From NCBI GenBank assembly GCA_030651695.1, contig JAUSCD010000035.1, forward strand, positions 62,001 through 126,000: a DNA stretch of 64,000 bases, written 5' to 3'. The first letter of the stretch is position 1; every line of letters starts with the position of its first letter. The translations under genes and the position numbers were made by a program. Positions 50,924 to 60,863 of this stretch are shown here, piece by piece. The notes beneath the pieces are model-generated. The model was not told where the DNA came from. It searched no databases and was given only the letters and a program-made list of their open reading frames with translations. The DNA comes from Pseudohongiella sp. (GTDB lineage Bacteria > Pseudomonadota > Gammaproteobacteria > Pseudomonadales > Pseudohongiellaceae).

Positions 50924-51886
50924 CTAGTGTACATGCAGACCACTTGGATCCAACCACTGAATCAACCACTCCGCCCCGTGATGCAAGGGATCCAGAGCCA
51001 ACACCAAAATATAGGCAACCACTGCCACCATAATCACAAGCTGCCATGGTCGCAGATTGGTTCTGCCGTCCATGCTGAGCAGGGCATGGACGCGAATTGA
51101 AAGATCGCCACCATTAAATGCCAGGCTGCTTTGTGGCAGTGACGCATTCTTCACCAAACGCCCGACATGCACCAGTGTTTCGGCGACAGCTATCGCGCCA
51201 TGCTTTGAAGCTGCCTTAAAATCACAGGCCTGTTCGCATAGAATCTGAATATCATGCATCGCCCTTTTGCGCATTTCAGGCAGAAGTACAAGGCTGAACA
51301 CACGCACCAGCAACAGGCGCAGATTGTCTCGACGACTACGATGCGCCTGCTCATGGCCCAGAATGACAGATAACTGAATGGGCGAACACTGATTCAGCAA
51401 TCCTTTACTAAGAAACACACGTGGTTCCCACCATCCAAGCGTAAAAACAACAGGTTGAGGCGCATTAATCAGACGATACCCGTTGTGCTCACTGGCAAGT
51501 GCTTCAAATTGCCGTCGCATGCGGGCACCCATCCAGGCGTTATAGGAAAAATTTCCCAGAAGTGCTGCTGTTGCCAATACAGCGAGCGCAAGCCCTGCTA
51601 CCGCCACTGAAAACTCCGTTATCTGCGGCGCATGCCGGGCGCAGCTTCCATGACAATGAGGCGAAATCAGCAAATCATCGGGCATCGGCGTAAACAACAT
51701 CAGGCTTGCCAAAAATGCGAGAAATACAGGAGCAGCCCAATACAACAGCATCAGGCCGGAGCCATGAGCAGGATGTAAACGCATCAGCAACGGTCTGAGC
51801 AGCGGATACAAGAGACTGAACGCAAGCGTCAGTAAAAACCACAACATCAGCCATATCAGAGACAGCGAACCCAGAGTATTGATCAT
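50924..51886 (-). CDS. M56 family (BlaR1-like) metallopeptidase
   Basis: N-terminal TM helices; VILGHEQAHRSRRDNLRLLL (HExxH). Confidence 0.88.
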   Translation of the reverse strand: MINTLGSLSLIWLMLWFLLTLAFSLLYPLLRPLLMRLHPAHGSGLMLLYWAAPVFLAFLASLMLFTPMPDDLLISPHCHGSCARHAPQITEFSVAVAGLALAVLATAALLGNFSYNAWMGARMRRQFEALASEHNGYRLINAPQPVVFTLGWWEPRVFLSKGLLNQCSPIQLSVILGHEQAHRSRRDNLRLLLVRVFSLVLLPEMRKRAMHDIQILCEQACDFKAASKHGAIAVAETLVHVGRLVKNASLPQSSLAFNGGDLSIRVHALLSMDGRTNLRPWQLVIMVAVVAYILVLALDPLHHGAEWLIQWLDPSGLHVH

Positions 51887-52293
51887 TTTGATTTGGACTC
51901 CTTGCCGGGGATAACCAGTTGCTGGCGTTTTTTCTCCCGGATCAACTCTTCCAGACTATCCAGAGAGCGTTCATCAAGATCCGCGGCAGCCTGCACAAAA
52001 CTGCTCAGAATGGTTTCCATGCGGCCATCATGCAGCAGTTGTATGACGTCGCCCATCATTCTTCCCAACAAACTGCCTCTGGAGACTGACGCATGGTAGG
52101 TGTATGCGTGGCCCTGTTTGATACGATCGACGTAGGTCTTGCGATAGAGCCGCTCCAATGTAGATTGCACGGTGCTCAGTGAGGGCGCACGCTGGGCACC
52201 CAGTCCGTCACGCACTTCCCGTGCATCGATATGGGGTTTCTGCCACAGGACTTCCAATACATGCAACTCAAGCTCACCCAGATTGGTGCTCAT
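51883..52293 (-). CDS. BlaI/MecI/CopY family transcriptional regulator
   Basis: LGELELHVLEVLWQKPHIDAREV...APSLSTVQSTLERLYRKTYVDRIKQGHAYTYHA; overlaps the M56 gene. Confidence 0.9.
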   Translation of the reverse strand: MSTNLGELELHVLEVLWQKPHIDAREVRDGLGAQRAPSLSTVQSTLERLYRKTYVDRIKQGHAYTYHASVSRGSLLGRMMGDVIQLLHDGRMETILSSFVQAAADLDERSLDSLEELIREKKRQQLVIPGKESKSK

Positions 52294-52546
52294 GATATTG
52301 GAGGCTGACTTGTTTTTGATCATATTCTGTCTCGGGATATACCAGCTTTAGAACAGCCGGCGCGTATACCATATACCAATAGCAACCGGTCTTCTGCTAG
52401 TTACATCACTTTAGCTTTGAGGCGGCCAAATTGCAAAAACCGATAGGCCATCAATCCTGAATTAAAATATATACCTATACATTTCAATGCATTAAACCAT
52501 TCACTTTATCCCATGCCGTATACTCGCGGGCTTTGACAGCAACCAG

Positions 52547-54616
52547 TTGCAGGTATATTTATCAATGTTTGTAAAAAATTGCAGCCTTCTCGGCACAGCC
52601 GTTGCTCTGATCATTAATTCCCATGCCTTCGCACAAGACTCAGATACCAGCCATCCGCAGGAAATTCTGGTGTTTGGCAGTGATTTCAATCTGCAGGGCA
52701 CCCCTGTCAGTGCCACCGAAGGCACCGTATTTCAAAAACAACTGGAATTGCGCCCGATATCGCGAACTGCCGAGTTGCTGGAATTCGTACCGGGCCTGAT
52801 CGCTACCCAGCATAGCGGCGAAGGCAAGGCCAATCAGTATTTTGTGCGCGGTTTCAATCTGGACCACGGCACTGACTTTGCCATCAAACTGGACCATATG
52901 CCCGTCAATATGCCGTCTCATGGCCACGGTCAGGGGTACGCCGACATCAACTTCGTTATCCCTGAACTGGTCTATCGCATGACCTATCGCAAAGGACCTT
53001 ACTACGCCAATGGTGGTGATTTTGCGACAGCCGGGGAAGCCGAGTTCAGTTACGCAGACCGACTTGAACAGGGTCAGGCCAATCTGACATTGGGCGAAAA
53101 CGGTTATCAACGTGTATTCGCAGGACAATCTTTCGAACTGGGTGATGGTGCATTGACGCTGGCCGGCGCGCTTACGCGCTATAACGGACCCTGGGACATG
53201 GATCAGGATCTGGACAAACGGAAAACTCTGGTGAAATACCACCAGCAGGATGAGGACGTATCCTGGAGTATTACCGGCATGTCTTACGACAACAGCTGGG
53301 ATTCTACCGATCAGATCCCGCTACGGGCGGTTGAAGATGGCAGCCTGAGCCGCTGGGGCAATATTGATCCGACAGCAGGTGGTGAGTCACGCCGCAACAG
53401 CCTGTCTTTTGACTGGCACCAGACTTTGAGCGCCCAGTCCGACTGGCGTTTTAACGCCTACGGCATCGACTATGCAATGGACCTCTACTCCAACTTCACA
53501 TATTTCGCCGTCGACCCGGTACGCGGTGATCAGTTTCAGCAAACTGACAGTCGTCGCATCGCGGGCCTGGACAGTGAATACCACCGTCAGCTGAATGGGT
53601 TTTCCATACCCACTGAACTGCGTCTCGGAGTCCAGCACCGTTACGATGACATTCATGTCGGACTGCACCTGACCGAACAACGTCAGCGCTATGACAGCGT
53701 ACGCGACGACTATGTACAGCAGTCTTTGAGCAGCACGTACGCGGCATTGGAACAACAGTGGACGGATCGCATACGCACAGAAAGCTCGTTGCGTGTGGAT
53801 CACTATCGCTTTGACGTTACTGACCTGCTCGGGCAGAACAGTGGCAAAGGCAATGACACTTTGCTAAGCCCAAAATTCAATCTGATCTACGCACCTGTCG
53901 ACGGTGTTGAAACCTTCGTCAGTGCTGGCCGCGGCTTCCACAGTAATGATGCACGTGGCGCCACTATTGTTCAGGACCCGGCGTCCGGTGATCCTGCCGA
54001 CACCGTTGATCCGCTGGCACGCGCCCGTAGTTTTGAGGTTGGCATGCGCACGTCTTTGCTTCCAAAAACTCAACTGGCGGTCAGCGCATTCAGTATGCGT
54101 TTGTCGTCAGAGCTGATATACGTGGGCGATGCAGGCGCTACTGAGGCCAGCGACGCCAGCCAGCGGGAAGGCGTTGAAATCAACAGCCTTTACACACCCA
54201 CCAACTGGCTGTTGTTTGACGCAGCAGCAACGTGGACCAAAGCGCGGCTTCGGGGCGTGGATGAGAACCGCATTCCAAATGCAGTGCGTGACACAGCATC
54301 TTTGGGCATGATCATTAACGATCTTGACGGCTGGAGCGGCGGCATCCGTGCGCGTTATCTTGGCAAGGCACCACTTATTGAATCAGGCGAGGTTTTCTCG
54401 GACAGCACAGTATTGCTGAATGGCCAGGTAACTTATGCGTTTACACCATCGGTCAGCCTCTCCGTAGAGCTGCTGAACATGCTGGACAGCAAAGACCGTG
54501 ACATAACCTACTTTTATGAGTCGCAACTGCAGGGCGAAGTTGCACCTGTAGAAGATATTCACTTCCACCCTGTGGAACCGCGCAGTTTACGTGTCAGTCT
54601 GACTGCACGTTTCTGA
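52547..54616 (+). CDS. TonB-dependent receptor
   Basis: Signal peptide, plug domain (RTAELLEFVPGLIATQHSGEGKANQYFVRGFNLDHGTDFAI), barrel with terminal LRVSLTARF. Confidence 0.93.
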   Translation: MQVYLSMFVKNCSLLGTAVALIINSHAFAQDSDTSHPQEILVFGSDFNLQGTPVSATEGTVFQKQLELRPISRTAELLEFVPGLIATQHSGEGKANQYFVRGFNLDHGTDFAIKLDHMPVNMPSHGHGQGYADINFVIPELVYRMTYRKGPYYANGGDFATAGEAEFSYADRLEQGQANLTLGENGYQRVFAGQSFELGDGALTLAGALTRYNGPWDMDQDLDKRKTLVKYHQQDEDVSWSITGMSYDNSWDSTDQIPLRAVEDGSLSRWGNIDPTAGGESRRNSLSFDWHQTLSAQSDWRFNAYGIDYAMDLYSNFTYFAVDPVRGDQFQQTDSRRIAGLDSEYHRQLNGFSIPTELRLGVQHRYDDIHVGLHLTEQRQRYDSVRDDYVQQSLSSTYAALEQQWTDRIRTESSLRVDHYRFDVTDLLGQNSGKGNDTLLSPKFNLIYAPVDGVETFVSAGRGFHSNDARGATIVQDPASGDPADTVDPLARARSFEVGMRTSLLPKTQLAVSAFSMRLSSELIYVGDAGATEASDASQREGVEINSLYTPTNWLLFDAAATWTKARLRGVDENRIPNAVRDTASLGMIINDLDGWSGGIRARYLGKAPLIESGEVFSDSTVLLNGQVTYAFTPSVSLSVELLNMLDSKDRDITYFYESQLQGEVAPVEDIHFHPVEPRSLRVSLTARF

Positions 54617-54630
54617 TTGCCTGACATTAG

Positions 54631-54655
54631 CCCTGGCCAGCGAAACAGGCCGGGG
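54631..54655 (+). terminator. Possible stem-loop after the TonB receptor gene
   Basis: CCCTGGCC-N9-GGCCGGGG (8 bp with one G-T), no T-tract. Confidence 0.3.
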
Positions 54656-54686
54656 CCATATAATCCGCAGCACGGCAGGAGTAAAC

Positions 54687-55559
54687 TTATTGCTGCAGAA
54701 ACCTGGCCATGTAAGTCATGGCGTCACCGATGGAGCCGCCCCAGGCGGCAAAGTCGTGGTCACCATCAAAAATCCGCAGCTCCACCAGTTCGGGCTGATG
54801 CTCTCTCAGTTGCTGATAAAACGCAGCAGCATGATAGGCAATATCAAACCGGTCATGATCGCCGCTGTTGATATAAAACGGCACCACAATGCCCTTGTTT
54901 TTATAGGCCCCGAACACTGATACCCAGTTCAGTGAACGCCAGCGTTCAGCATCAAACTGACCATTTTTCTGAAATACCTCAACCCGCGTAGCCGATGATG
55001 ATGGCGGCGGCACCGGATCATAAACTGCCGGACTTAAGGGCGCTGCAGCGGCAAACAACTCCGGAAATTTGAGCGCTGCATTTGTGGCTCCAAACCCGCC
55101 TGCAGAATAGCCGGCAATGAGACGCCCCCCACGCTGTGATTGTGTGCGCAGCGTGGCATCAATATGCGGAATCAGCTCGGATATCAACGCTGTCTGGGAG
55201 AATTCCAGATGTGAATCTGCCCACCAGAAGTTGGGGTCTGCCGGCATCACTATCAGCATCGGAGGGATCGCACCGGACGCAATCAGTGCATCGGCTGTAG
55301 CTACTATATCGCCGGATCTTATCCAGCTGGTTTCACTGCCGGCGGCCCCATGCAACAGATACAGAACCGGAAAATTTTGCGTCGATTCAGCATATGCGTC
55401 CGGAGTGTATAGTGAATAGACCAGCGGTCTTGAGAGCACCGCTGACTCCATGGCATGCTGACTGATGGAACCAGCGTACGCAGAAATCTGCAGCATGCTG
55501 AATAAAAGGACTGACGTTAGCAGTAATAACGGTTTAGCTGTTTTTATTGTGATTTTCAT
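54687..55559 (-). CDS. Exported esterase, alpha/beta-hydrolase fold (esterase D/feruloyl-esterase-like)
   Basis: FPVLYLLHGAAGSETSWIRSGDI; GRLIAGYSAGGFGATNAALKFPELFAAAAPLSPAVYD; DGDHDFAAWGGSI. Confidence 0.87.
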   Translation of the reverse strand: MKITIKTAKPLLLLTSVLLFSMLQISAYAGSISQHAMESAVLSRPLVYSLYTPDAYAESTQNFPVLYLLHGAAGSETSWIRSGDIVATADALIASGAIPPMLIVMPADPNFWWADSHLEFSQTALISELIPHIDATLRTQSQRGGRLIAGYSAGGFGATNAALKFPELFAAAAPLSPAVYDPVPPPSSSATRVEVFQKNGQFDAERWRSLNWVSVFGAYKNKGIVVPFYINSGDHDRFDIAYHAAAFYQQLREHQPELVELRIFDGDHDFAAWGGSIGDAMTYMARFLQQ

Positions 55560-55589
55560 ACCGCCTCTTTTGAATTTTTCAGAAATACT

Positions 55590-57458
55590 TCACAGGAAAT
55601 CCATATCACCCGCAGTCAGCCACCATTTCCCGGCAAGGATGGATGTAGCCGGTCCACGACTCCAGCGATTGCAGGGAATCTGGATGCCGGTGTCAGTGAT
55701 CAATAAGTTGTCAGTGTTATACCGGACGCGGGAAAGTTGCCCCGCGGTCAACCAGAAAACACTCGGCCCGCCAGTCACTGCAGGTTGGAGAACAGACTGA
55801 ATTGCCGCAGGCAGATCCTGCGTCGCGGCAATAATATCCATCACCAGATAACCATCATAATGTGGACGCCTGAATGCCATCGCTTTGAGCTCGCCATGAC
55901 ATACCAGCCTCAGGCATTCATAGGCCTGGCCTGGCCGCTGCAAGTATCGGTAGTGCAGGTATTCAGCATCGCGCACCCCGATTATCGCGTCCGGAAAACC
56001 CTGCAACATCGCTGGCCACAACTGATTTGCTGCCAGCGGATCAAAGCCGGCAACTTCAAGAGCCCAGCCCGCAGGTAGCGCATTTGCGTTTGCCGGAGGC
56101 AGGGCAATCTGCATCAACTCGTCGGTTTTTTCGTACAAACCGAGCCGTTCGGCCACATGCATGGCTTTGATATTCGGAAACCCGAACCCAAGCAGATTAT
56201 CCGCCCGGTAACCGACATACTGTTCGAGCATGCTGGCAGCTGTTTTGAAAAACAGGCCATTACGACTGAAGAAGCTGCGCTCGTCCGGCATCACCATGAC
56301 GTCGCAAATCTGCACGGCACGACACGGTCTGGAAAAATAATGGATGTCACGTACCACGCCGCCGTAATGTGCAATGGCAATACCATCGCGCTCGGCAACC
56401 ACCGATGCCCCTCTGCCGCCGTGGTACTTCCAAGCCCACAACTCAGGAAAAAAATCCACATCGAAGCTGCGTTCGAATACCTGCTTGAACGCTACAGGCT
56501 CCAGATCTGCAGCACTGCGAAGGTAAACAGTGTCAGGTCTCCTGCTTTCCCCGTGCTCTGCAGCAGCTGTTAAACTGAGCAGCGCATGGCATCGCCTGCC
56601 CTGCTCAGCAGCAAGCTTGTCGGCCTGCAACGCCTGATACAGATTATCAATCTCGGTTCCGGTAAGCCCGGTCAAGGCGGGTAACTCAGACAGGGCGCCG
56701 CCAAAGAGCTGAATAAAAGCCTGCTGAAAACGAACTGTCTCTTCGGTCAGATCATCAACAAACGACTGATCAAATCCAAGCCGCTGCGCCAGTGCCAGTA
56801 CATGGTTCAGCACGGGTAATGTGTCTGGTTGCGGCTCAGCCCCCCTGTTGCTTGCAAACTCTTCACAAATCAGCATCTGTCCACCAGGCCGCAACAGGGA
56901 CTGCGCCTTGTAGAAAAGTGTCAGCGGCATAAAGTACCGTGCACTGTTGTTACAAATCAGCAGATCGAACCCGCGCTGATCTTCAAATTTTTCAAAATCA
57001 CAGACTATAAATTGCAGTGAGCCGGAAGATACTTCAGGGAACGGGTCAGCGGGAATAGCAGCAGCACTGATATCAATAGCACACACATCAAAACCACGCC
57101 CGGCCAGCAGTCGTGCCAGTTCACCGCTGCCACATCCGACTTCCAGGACTCTCAGCGCGTAAGGATCAGTTTTCACGACATATGCGTCGTGTGGTTTGTT
57201 GTGTTGCCGGGCCTCAGCTGCTGACAGAATACTGCCCAGCAACTGGTCGGCTCTGCGCCACTGTGATTCAATCAGCATACTTGCCAACCGGGCGGCGTTG
57301 CCGGAAGCCGGTTTATCGGACACCGGCCCGGACAGCGCCTGTATGTCGGACTGTGACAGCCCTCCATAGGACAAGAACGGTACCCGACCTGCATATAGTT
57401 GCATCAACGCAGAATAAACGTTGAGCGGAAATATCAGAGTATCGTCAGTAGTCATCAT
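55590..57458 (-). CDS. Methyltransferase-GNAT-like acetyltransferase fusion protein
   Basis: N-terminal ALRVLEVGCGSGELARLLAGRGFDVCAIDIS...SLLRPGGQMLICEE; C-terminal GIAIAHYGGVVRDIHYFSRPCRAVQICDVMVMPDERSF..LGFGFPNIKAMHVAERLGLYEK. Start set at MMTTDDTLIF (57458). Confidence 0.75.
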   Translation of the reverse strand: MMTTDDTLIFPLNVYSALMQLYAGRVPFLSYGGLSQSDIQALSGPVSDKPASGNAARLASMLIESQWRRADQLLGSILSAAEARQHNKPHDAYVVKTDPYALRVLEVGCGSGELARLLAGRGFDVCAIDISAAAIPADPFPEVSSGSLQFIVCDFEKFEDQRGFDLLICNNSARYFMPLTLFYKAQSLLRPGGQMLICEEFASNRGAEPQPDTLPVLNHVLALAQRLGFDQSFVDDLTEETVRFQQAFIQLFGGALSELPALTGLTGTEIDNLYQALQADKLAAEQGRRCHALLSLTAAAEHGESRRPDTVYLRSAADLEPVAFKQVFERSFDVDFFPELWAWKYHGGRGASVVAERDGIAIAHYGGVVRDIHYFSRPCRAVQICDVMVMPDERSFFSRNGLFFKTAASMLEQYVGYRADNLLGFGFPNIKAMHVAERLGLYEKTDELMQIALPPANANALPAGWALEVAGFDPLAANQLWPAMLQGFPDAIIGVRDAEYLHYRYLQRPGQAYECLRLVCHGELKAMAFRRPHYDGYLVMDIIAATQDLPAAIQSVLQPAVTGGPSVFWLTAGQLSRVRYNTDNLLITDTGIQIPCNRWSRGPATSILAGKWWLTAGDMDFL

Positions 57459-57486
57459 GAGCGCATTATACGGTAGAATCCCGACC

Positions 57487-58842
57487 ATGACGAAAACCAC
57501 ATTCAAACAACTTTTCACCCTGTTTCCTGACGCTGACAGCGACTTGCGCAGCGCACCACGCATTGGTCTGCAGAGATTGCTGGGGCTGCGTATACTGGTG
57601 GCGATCACGGGCGTCTGCGGCGCCCTGCTGTTTAATGTGTTTTCTCCATTGACCTTGCCCTTATTGCCTGTGGCTCTGGTGCTTGCCGGCGTGCTGATTT
57701 CTGTGTTCGCCGGATACTGGAGGGTTCAGCATGCCAGTGTTATCAGCCATGGCGAGCTGGTCATACAGCTTGCTCTGGATTTTGTGTTTGTCACCGCTTT
57801 ACTGGCTTACACCGACGGCGCCTCCAACCCGCTGATCTCTTATCTATTGGTATTGCTGGCCGTCAGCGCAACATTGTTGCGAAGCCTGTGGGCACATCTG
57901 TTTGCTCTGTTAGCCATTACCATTCACACCGTTTTTCTGATTGTGGCGATTGTCACCGAAGAACACAGTCTGCACCTGCCTAACTTTCAGCTACACCTGG
58001 TTGGCATGTGGGTCACGTTTGTTGTCAGTGCCGCACTCATTACCACTTTTGTGAGTCGAATGGCATCTGCCATTCGCAGTCGGGAACTCACCCTGGCCAA
58101 ATCACGAGAAAATGAAATGCGTAACGAACAACTGGTTGCCATCGGCTCACTGGCGGCTGGTACGGCACATGCTCTGGGGACGCCACTGTCAACCATGTCA
58201 GTGCTTTTGTCCGAGCTGGATTCACTGGACGAACAACAGTTGCACGATGCAAGCATCAAACCAGACATCCATCTGCTGCGTGAGCAGGTTGTGCGCTGCA
58301 AACACTCTCTTGATCAGCTCACCAGGTTTTATCATCACAGCGACCAGCAACAACAGGGACGCATGCGTATCGCAGCATTTCATGAGGCCATCCGCGACTA
58401 CGTGGTCAACATTCACCCATCGGCGAACATCGAGTTCGATATCGAATCCAGCAGTAAAGAGCTGTGGATACCCGCAGATATTACTGTCCGGCACGCGCTG
58501 ATCAATATCATCGAAAACGCCATACGCGCGGCCCATAGCATAGTAAAAGTCAGCTACAGTGTGGACCCTGAAAACCCCGGCATGGCGTTGATCAGAGTGC
58601 AGGATGACGGTGATGGCATTCCTGCGGAGGTTATGGAGAGCATGGGCGAACCTTTCATTTCCTCACGCGAAGGCAGTATGGGGCTGGGGATTTTTCTGGC
58701 CAATTCAACTTTGCAAAGGCATGGCGGCAGCATCGAGATGTTTAATCTGATGCAGTCTGGCGGGCAGAAACCCGGTGCTCAGACCTTGATTCATTTGCCA
58801 CTTATCAGCCAGCAGATCCAGGGAACCCGACATGAACAGTGA
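57487..58842 (+). CDS. regB: RegB/PrrB-like redox sensor histidine kinase
   Basis: Six-TM N-terminus; H-box IGSLAAGTAHALGTPLSTM; REQVVRCKHSLDQL; ATP-binding NIIENAIRAA, DDGDGIP, GLGIFLA. Confidence 0.85.
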   Translation: MTKTTFKQLFTLFPDADSDLRSAPRIGLQRLLGLRILVAITGVCGALLFNVFSPLTLPLLPVALVLAGVLISVFAGYWRVQHASVISHGELVIQLALDFVFVTALLAYTDGASNPLISYLLVLLAVSATLLRSLWAHLFALLAITIHTVFLIVAIVTEEHSLHLPNFQLHLVGMWVTFVVSAALITTFVSRMASAIRSRELTLAKSRENEMRNEQLVAIGSLAAGTAHALGTPLSTMSVLLSELDSLDEQQLHDASIKPDIHLLREQVVRCKHSLDQLTRFYHHSDQQQQGRMRIAAFHEAIRDYVVNIHPSANIEFDIESSSKELWIPADITVRHALINIIENAIRAAHSIVKVSYSVDPENPGMALIRVQDDGDGIPAEVMESMGEPFISSREGSMGLGIFLANSTLQRHGGSIEMFNLMQSGGQKPGAQTLIHLPLISQQIQGTRHEQ

Positions 58843-59389
58843 TACCACGCAGCAAATAACACAACGCGTGCTGCTGATTGAAGATGATGAGGTATTTTCA
58901 GGCGTTGTCAGCCGCGCGCTTGGCCGCAGGGGCTACCAGGTGCACACCGTCAATAACATTGAAGCAGCGCGCTCTGCGGTCAGTTCCATGCAAATTGACT
59001 GTGCGATTGTAGATCTGAATCTGGCCGGGCACTCTTCGCTGGAACTGATCCCGGGCCTGCGTAGCCAGAACCCGGATGCAAGAATACTGATGCTCACCGG
59101 TTATGCCAGTATTGCAACTGCGGTGGAAGCTATCAAATTGGGAGCTGATAACTATCTGGCTAAACCGGCAGACATCGACGACATACTGGCAGCCTTGTCT
59201 GCAGAGTCTGAAAACATTGCTCCTGAATCGCCTTTTCACGAACCTATGTCTGTGCGCCGGCTGGAATGGGAGCATATACAGAAAATATTGATGGAGAATG
59301 ACGGCAATATTTCTGAAACTGCCCGGCAACTGAAAATGCACAGACGCACTCTGCAGAGAAAACTGCAAAAAAAACCCGTTGCGGGATGA
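58832..59389 (+). CDS. regA: RegA/PrrA/ActR-like response regulator with Fis-type HTH
   Basis: LTGYASIATAVEAIKLGADNYLAKPADIDDIL and MSVRRLEWEHIQKILMENDGNISETARQLKMHRRTLQRKLQKKP. Confidence 0.92.
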   Translation: MNSDTTQQITQRVLLIEDDEVFSGVVSRALGRRGYQVHTVNNIEAARSAVSSMQIDCAIVDLNLAGHSSLELIPGLRSQNPDARILMLTGYASIATAVEAIKLGADNYLAKPADIDDILAALSAESENIAPESPFHEPMSVRRLEWEHIQKILMENDGNISETARQLKMHRRTLQRKLQKKPVAG

Positions 59390-59738
59390 ACAAATGCTCG
59401 AAACCAGCGTCAATTGCACTGGATGCTACAGGCTTGATTGCTAAAACATTTATGGCAAAAGAATTTGTGACTTTCGGCACTCGGTGGCAAGCGAAACGCA
59501 TGATATAAACGCACCCGCAATACATACCAAAAGATTCCCGCCAAAATTATACGCGCAGGGAACACCAACAAGCAGAACCATAAAAAAACAAAAACAATCT
59601 TCTACCTTTCGTCTGCCTTTGGTGCTGGCGACCCTGCTCCGCAAGTTCGGACAGTACGTCACATGGCACGTTGTATGAATAACCACCCACATTTTGATTC
59701 GGATTACTTGCAAGTCAGTATTTCAAGCGGAGCCTGAA

Positions 59739-60863
59739 GTGAAAAAACAATACCTGGTCGCCATCGGCCTGTTCATTTTTCTAGTTATATGGATGTTTCT
59801 GCCACGCGAGGAAAGCGCTTCAGTCGAAGACCGCTATGCCATACCGGAAACCGACAGAACAGTCACCGCTGTTGCAGGCAACGCTGCAGTCGATGCAGGC
59901 GCGGGTGGATTCACCGTGCGCACCAGCAGAATTCAGCAAAGCACTTATACCGAGACTGTTAATGTTCGCGGGGTGACCCGGGCATTCCGTCACGTTGAAA
60001 TCCTTTCAGAGGCGGCCGGACGCGTTGTGGCAACTCCGGTAGCACGCGGTGCGCGGGTCAATCGTGGTGATGTGTTATGCGAAATTGCCGTGGATAACCG
60101 CGAAGTCGAACTTCAGGAAGCCCGCAGCCGCGAAATCCAGTCAAGACTGGAGTACGAAGGTTCACTGGGACTGCGTGAGCGCAACCTGGTTTCCGAGATC
60201 TCTGTTGCCCAGCTCAAGTCAACGCTTGATGCCGCCACCGCTGCTGTTGGCCGCGCAGAACTGGCACTGAACCGCACCAAAGTGCGTGCGCCGTTCAGCG
60301 GCATTCTGGAAACACGCGCAGTTGAGGTTGGGGACTACCTGAACATGGGCGCCCAGTGTGGTTCGTTACTCGATGACCAACCTATGCTTCTGATAGGCCA
60401 GGTGCCGGAGCAGAATGTCAGCAAACTGATACTCGGCAACCCTGTGGAAGGTGTACTGGTAACCGGTGAGCGCGTGAGCGGAAGGCTTACCTACATCGCG
60501 CGAGCTGCAGATCCGGTATCGCGCAGTTATCGCATAGAAGTTGAGCTGAATGCCGGCCAGAATCCGATTCGTCAGGGCATCAGCACTGAAATCATGGTTG
60601 CTGCCTCTGACATTGCTGCGCATATGATTCCGCCCTCAGCCATCACACTGGATGACAGAGGCGTGGTGGGCGTCAAAGCGCTTGATAACAACAATGTTGT
60701 TGCGTTTTATCCAGTGACTATTGTTGGTGAAAGCACACAGCTTGGCACACCCGGATTCTGGGTGACGGGATTGCCGCAAGAGGTGATTCTGATAACACTT
60801 GGACAGGAACTTGTTTTCCCGGGACAAACAGTCCGCACTAATTCAGACCGGTCAAGTCTATGA
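59739..60863 (+). CDS. RND efflux periplasmic adaptor subunit
   Basis: VRGVTRAFRHVEILSEAAGRVVATPVARGARVNRGDVLCEI...ELALNRTKVRAPFSGILETRAVEVGDYL; GTG start 59739. Confidence 0.92.
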   Translation: MKKQYLVAIGLFIFLVIWMFLPREESASVEDRYAIPETDRTVTAVAGNAAVDAGAGGFTVRTSRIQQSTYTETVNVRGVTRAFRHVEILSEAAGRVVATPVARGARVNRGDVLCEIAVDNREVELQEARSREIQSRLEYEGSLGLRERNLVSEISVAQLKSTLDAATAAVGRAELALNRTKVRAPFSGILETRAVEVGDYLNMGAQCGSLLDDQPMLLIGQVPEQNVSKLILGNPVEGVLVTGERVSGRLTYIARAADPVSRSYRIEVELNAGQNPIRQGISTEIMVAASDIAAHMIPPSAITLDDRGVVGVKALDNNNVVAFYPVTIVGESTQLGTPGFWVTGLPQEVILITLGQELVFPGQTVRTNSDRSSL

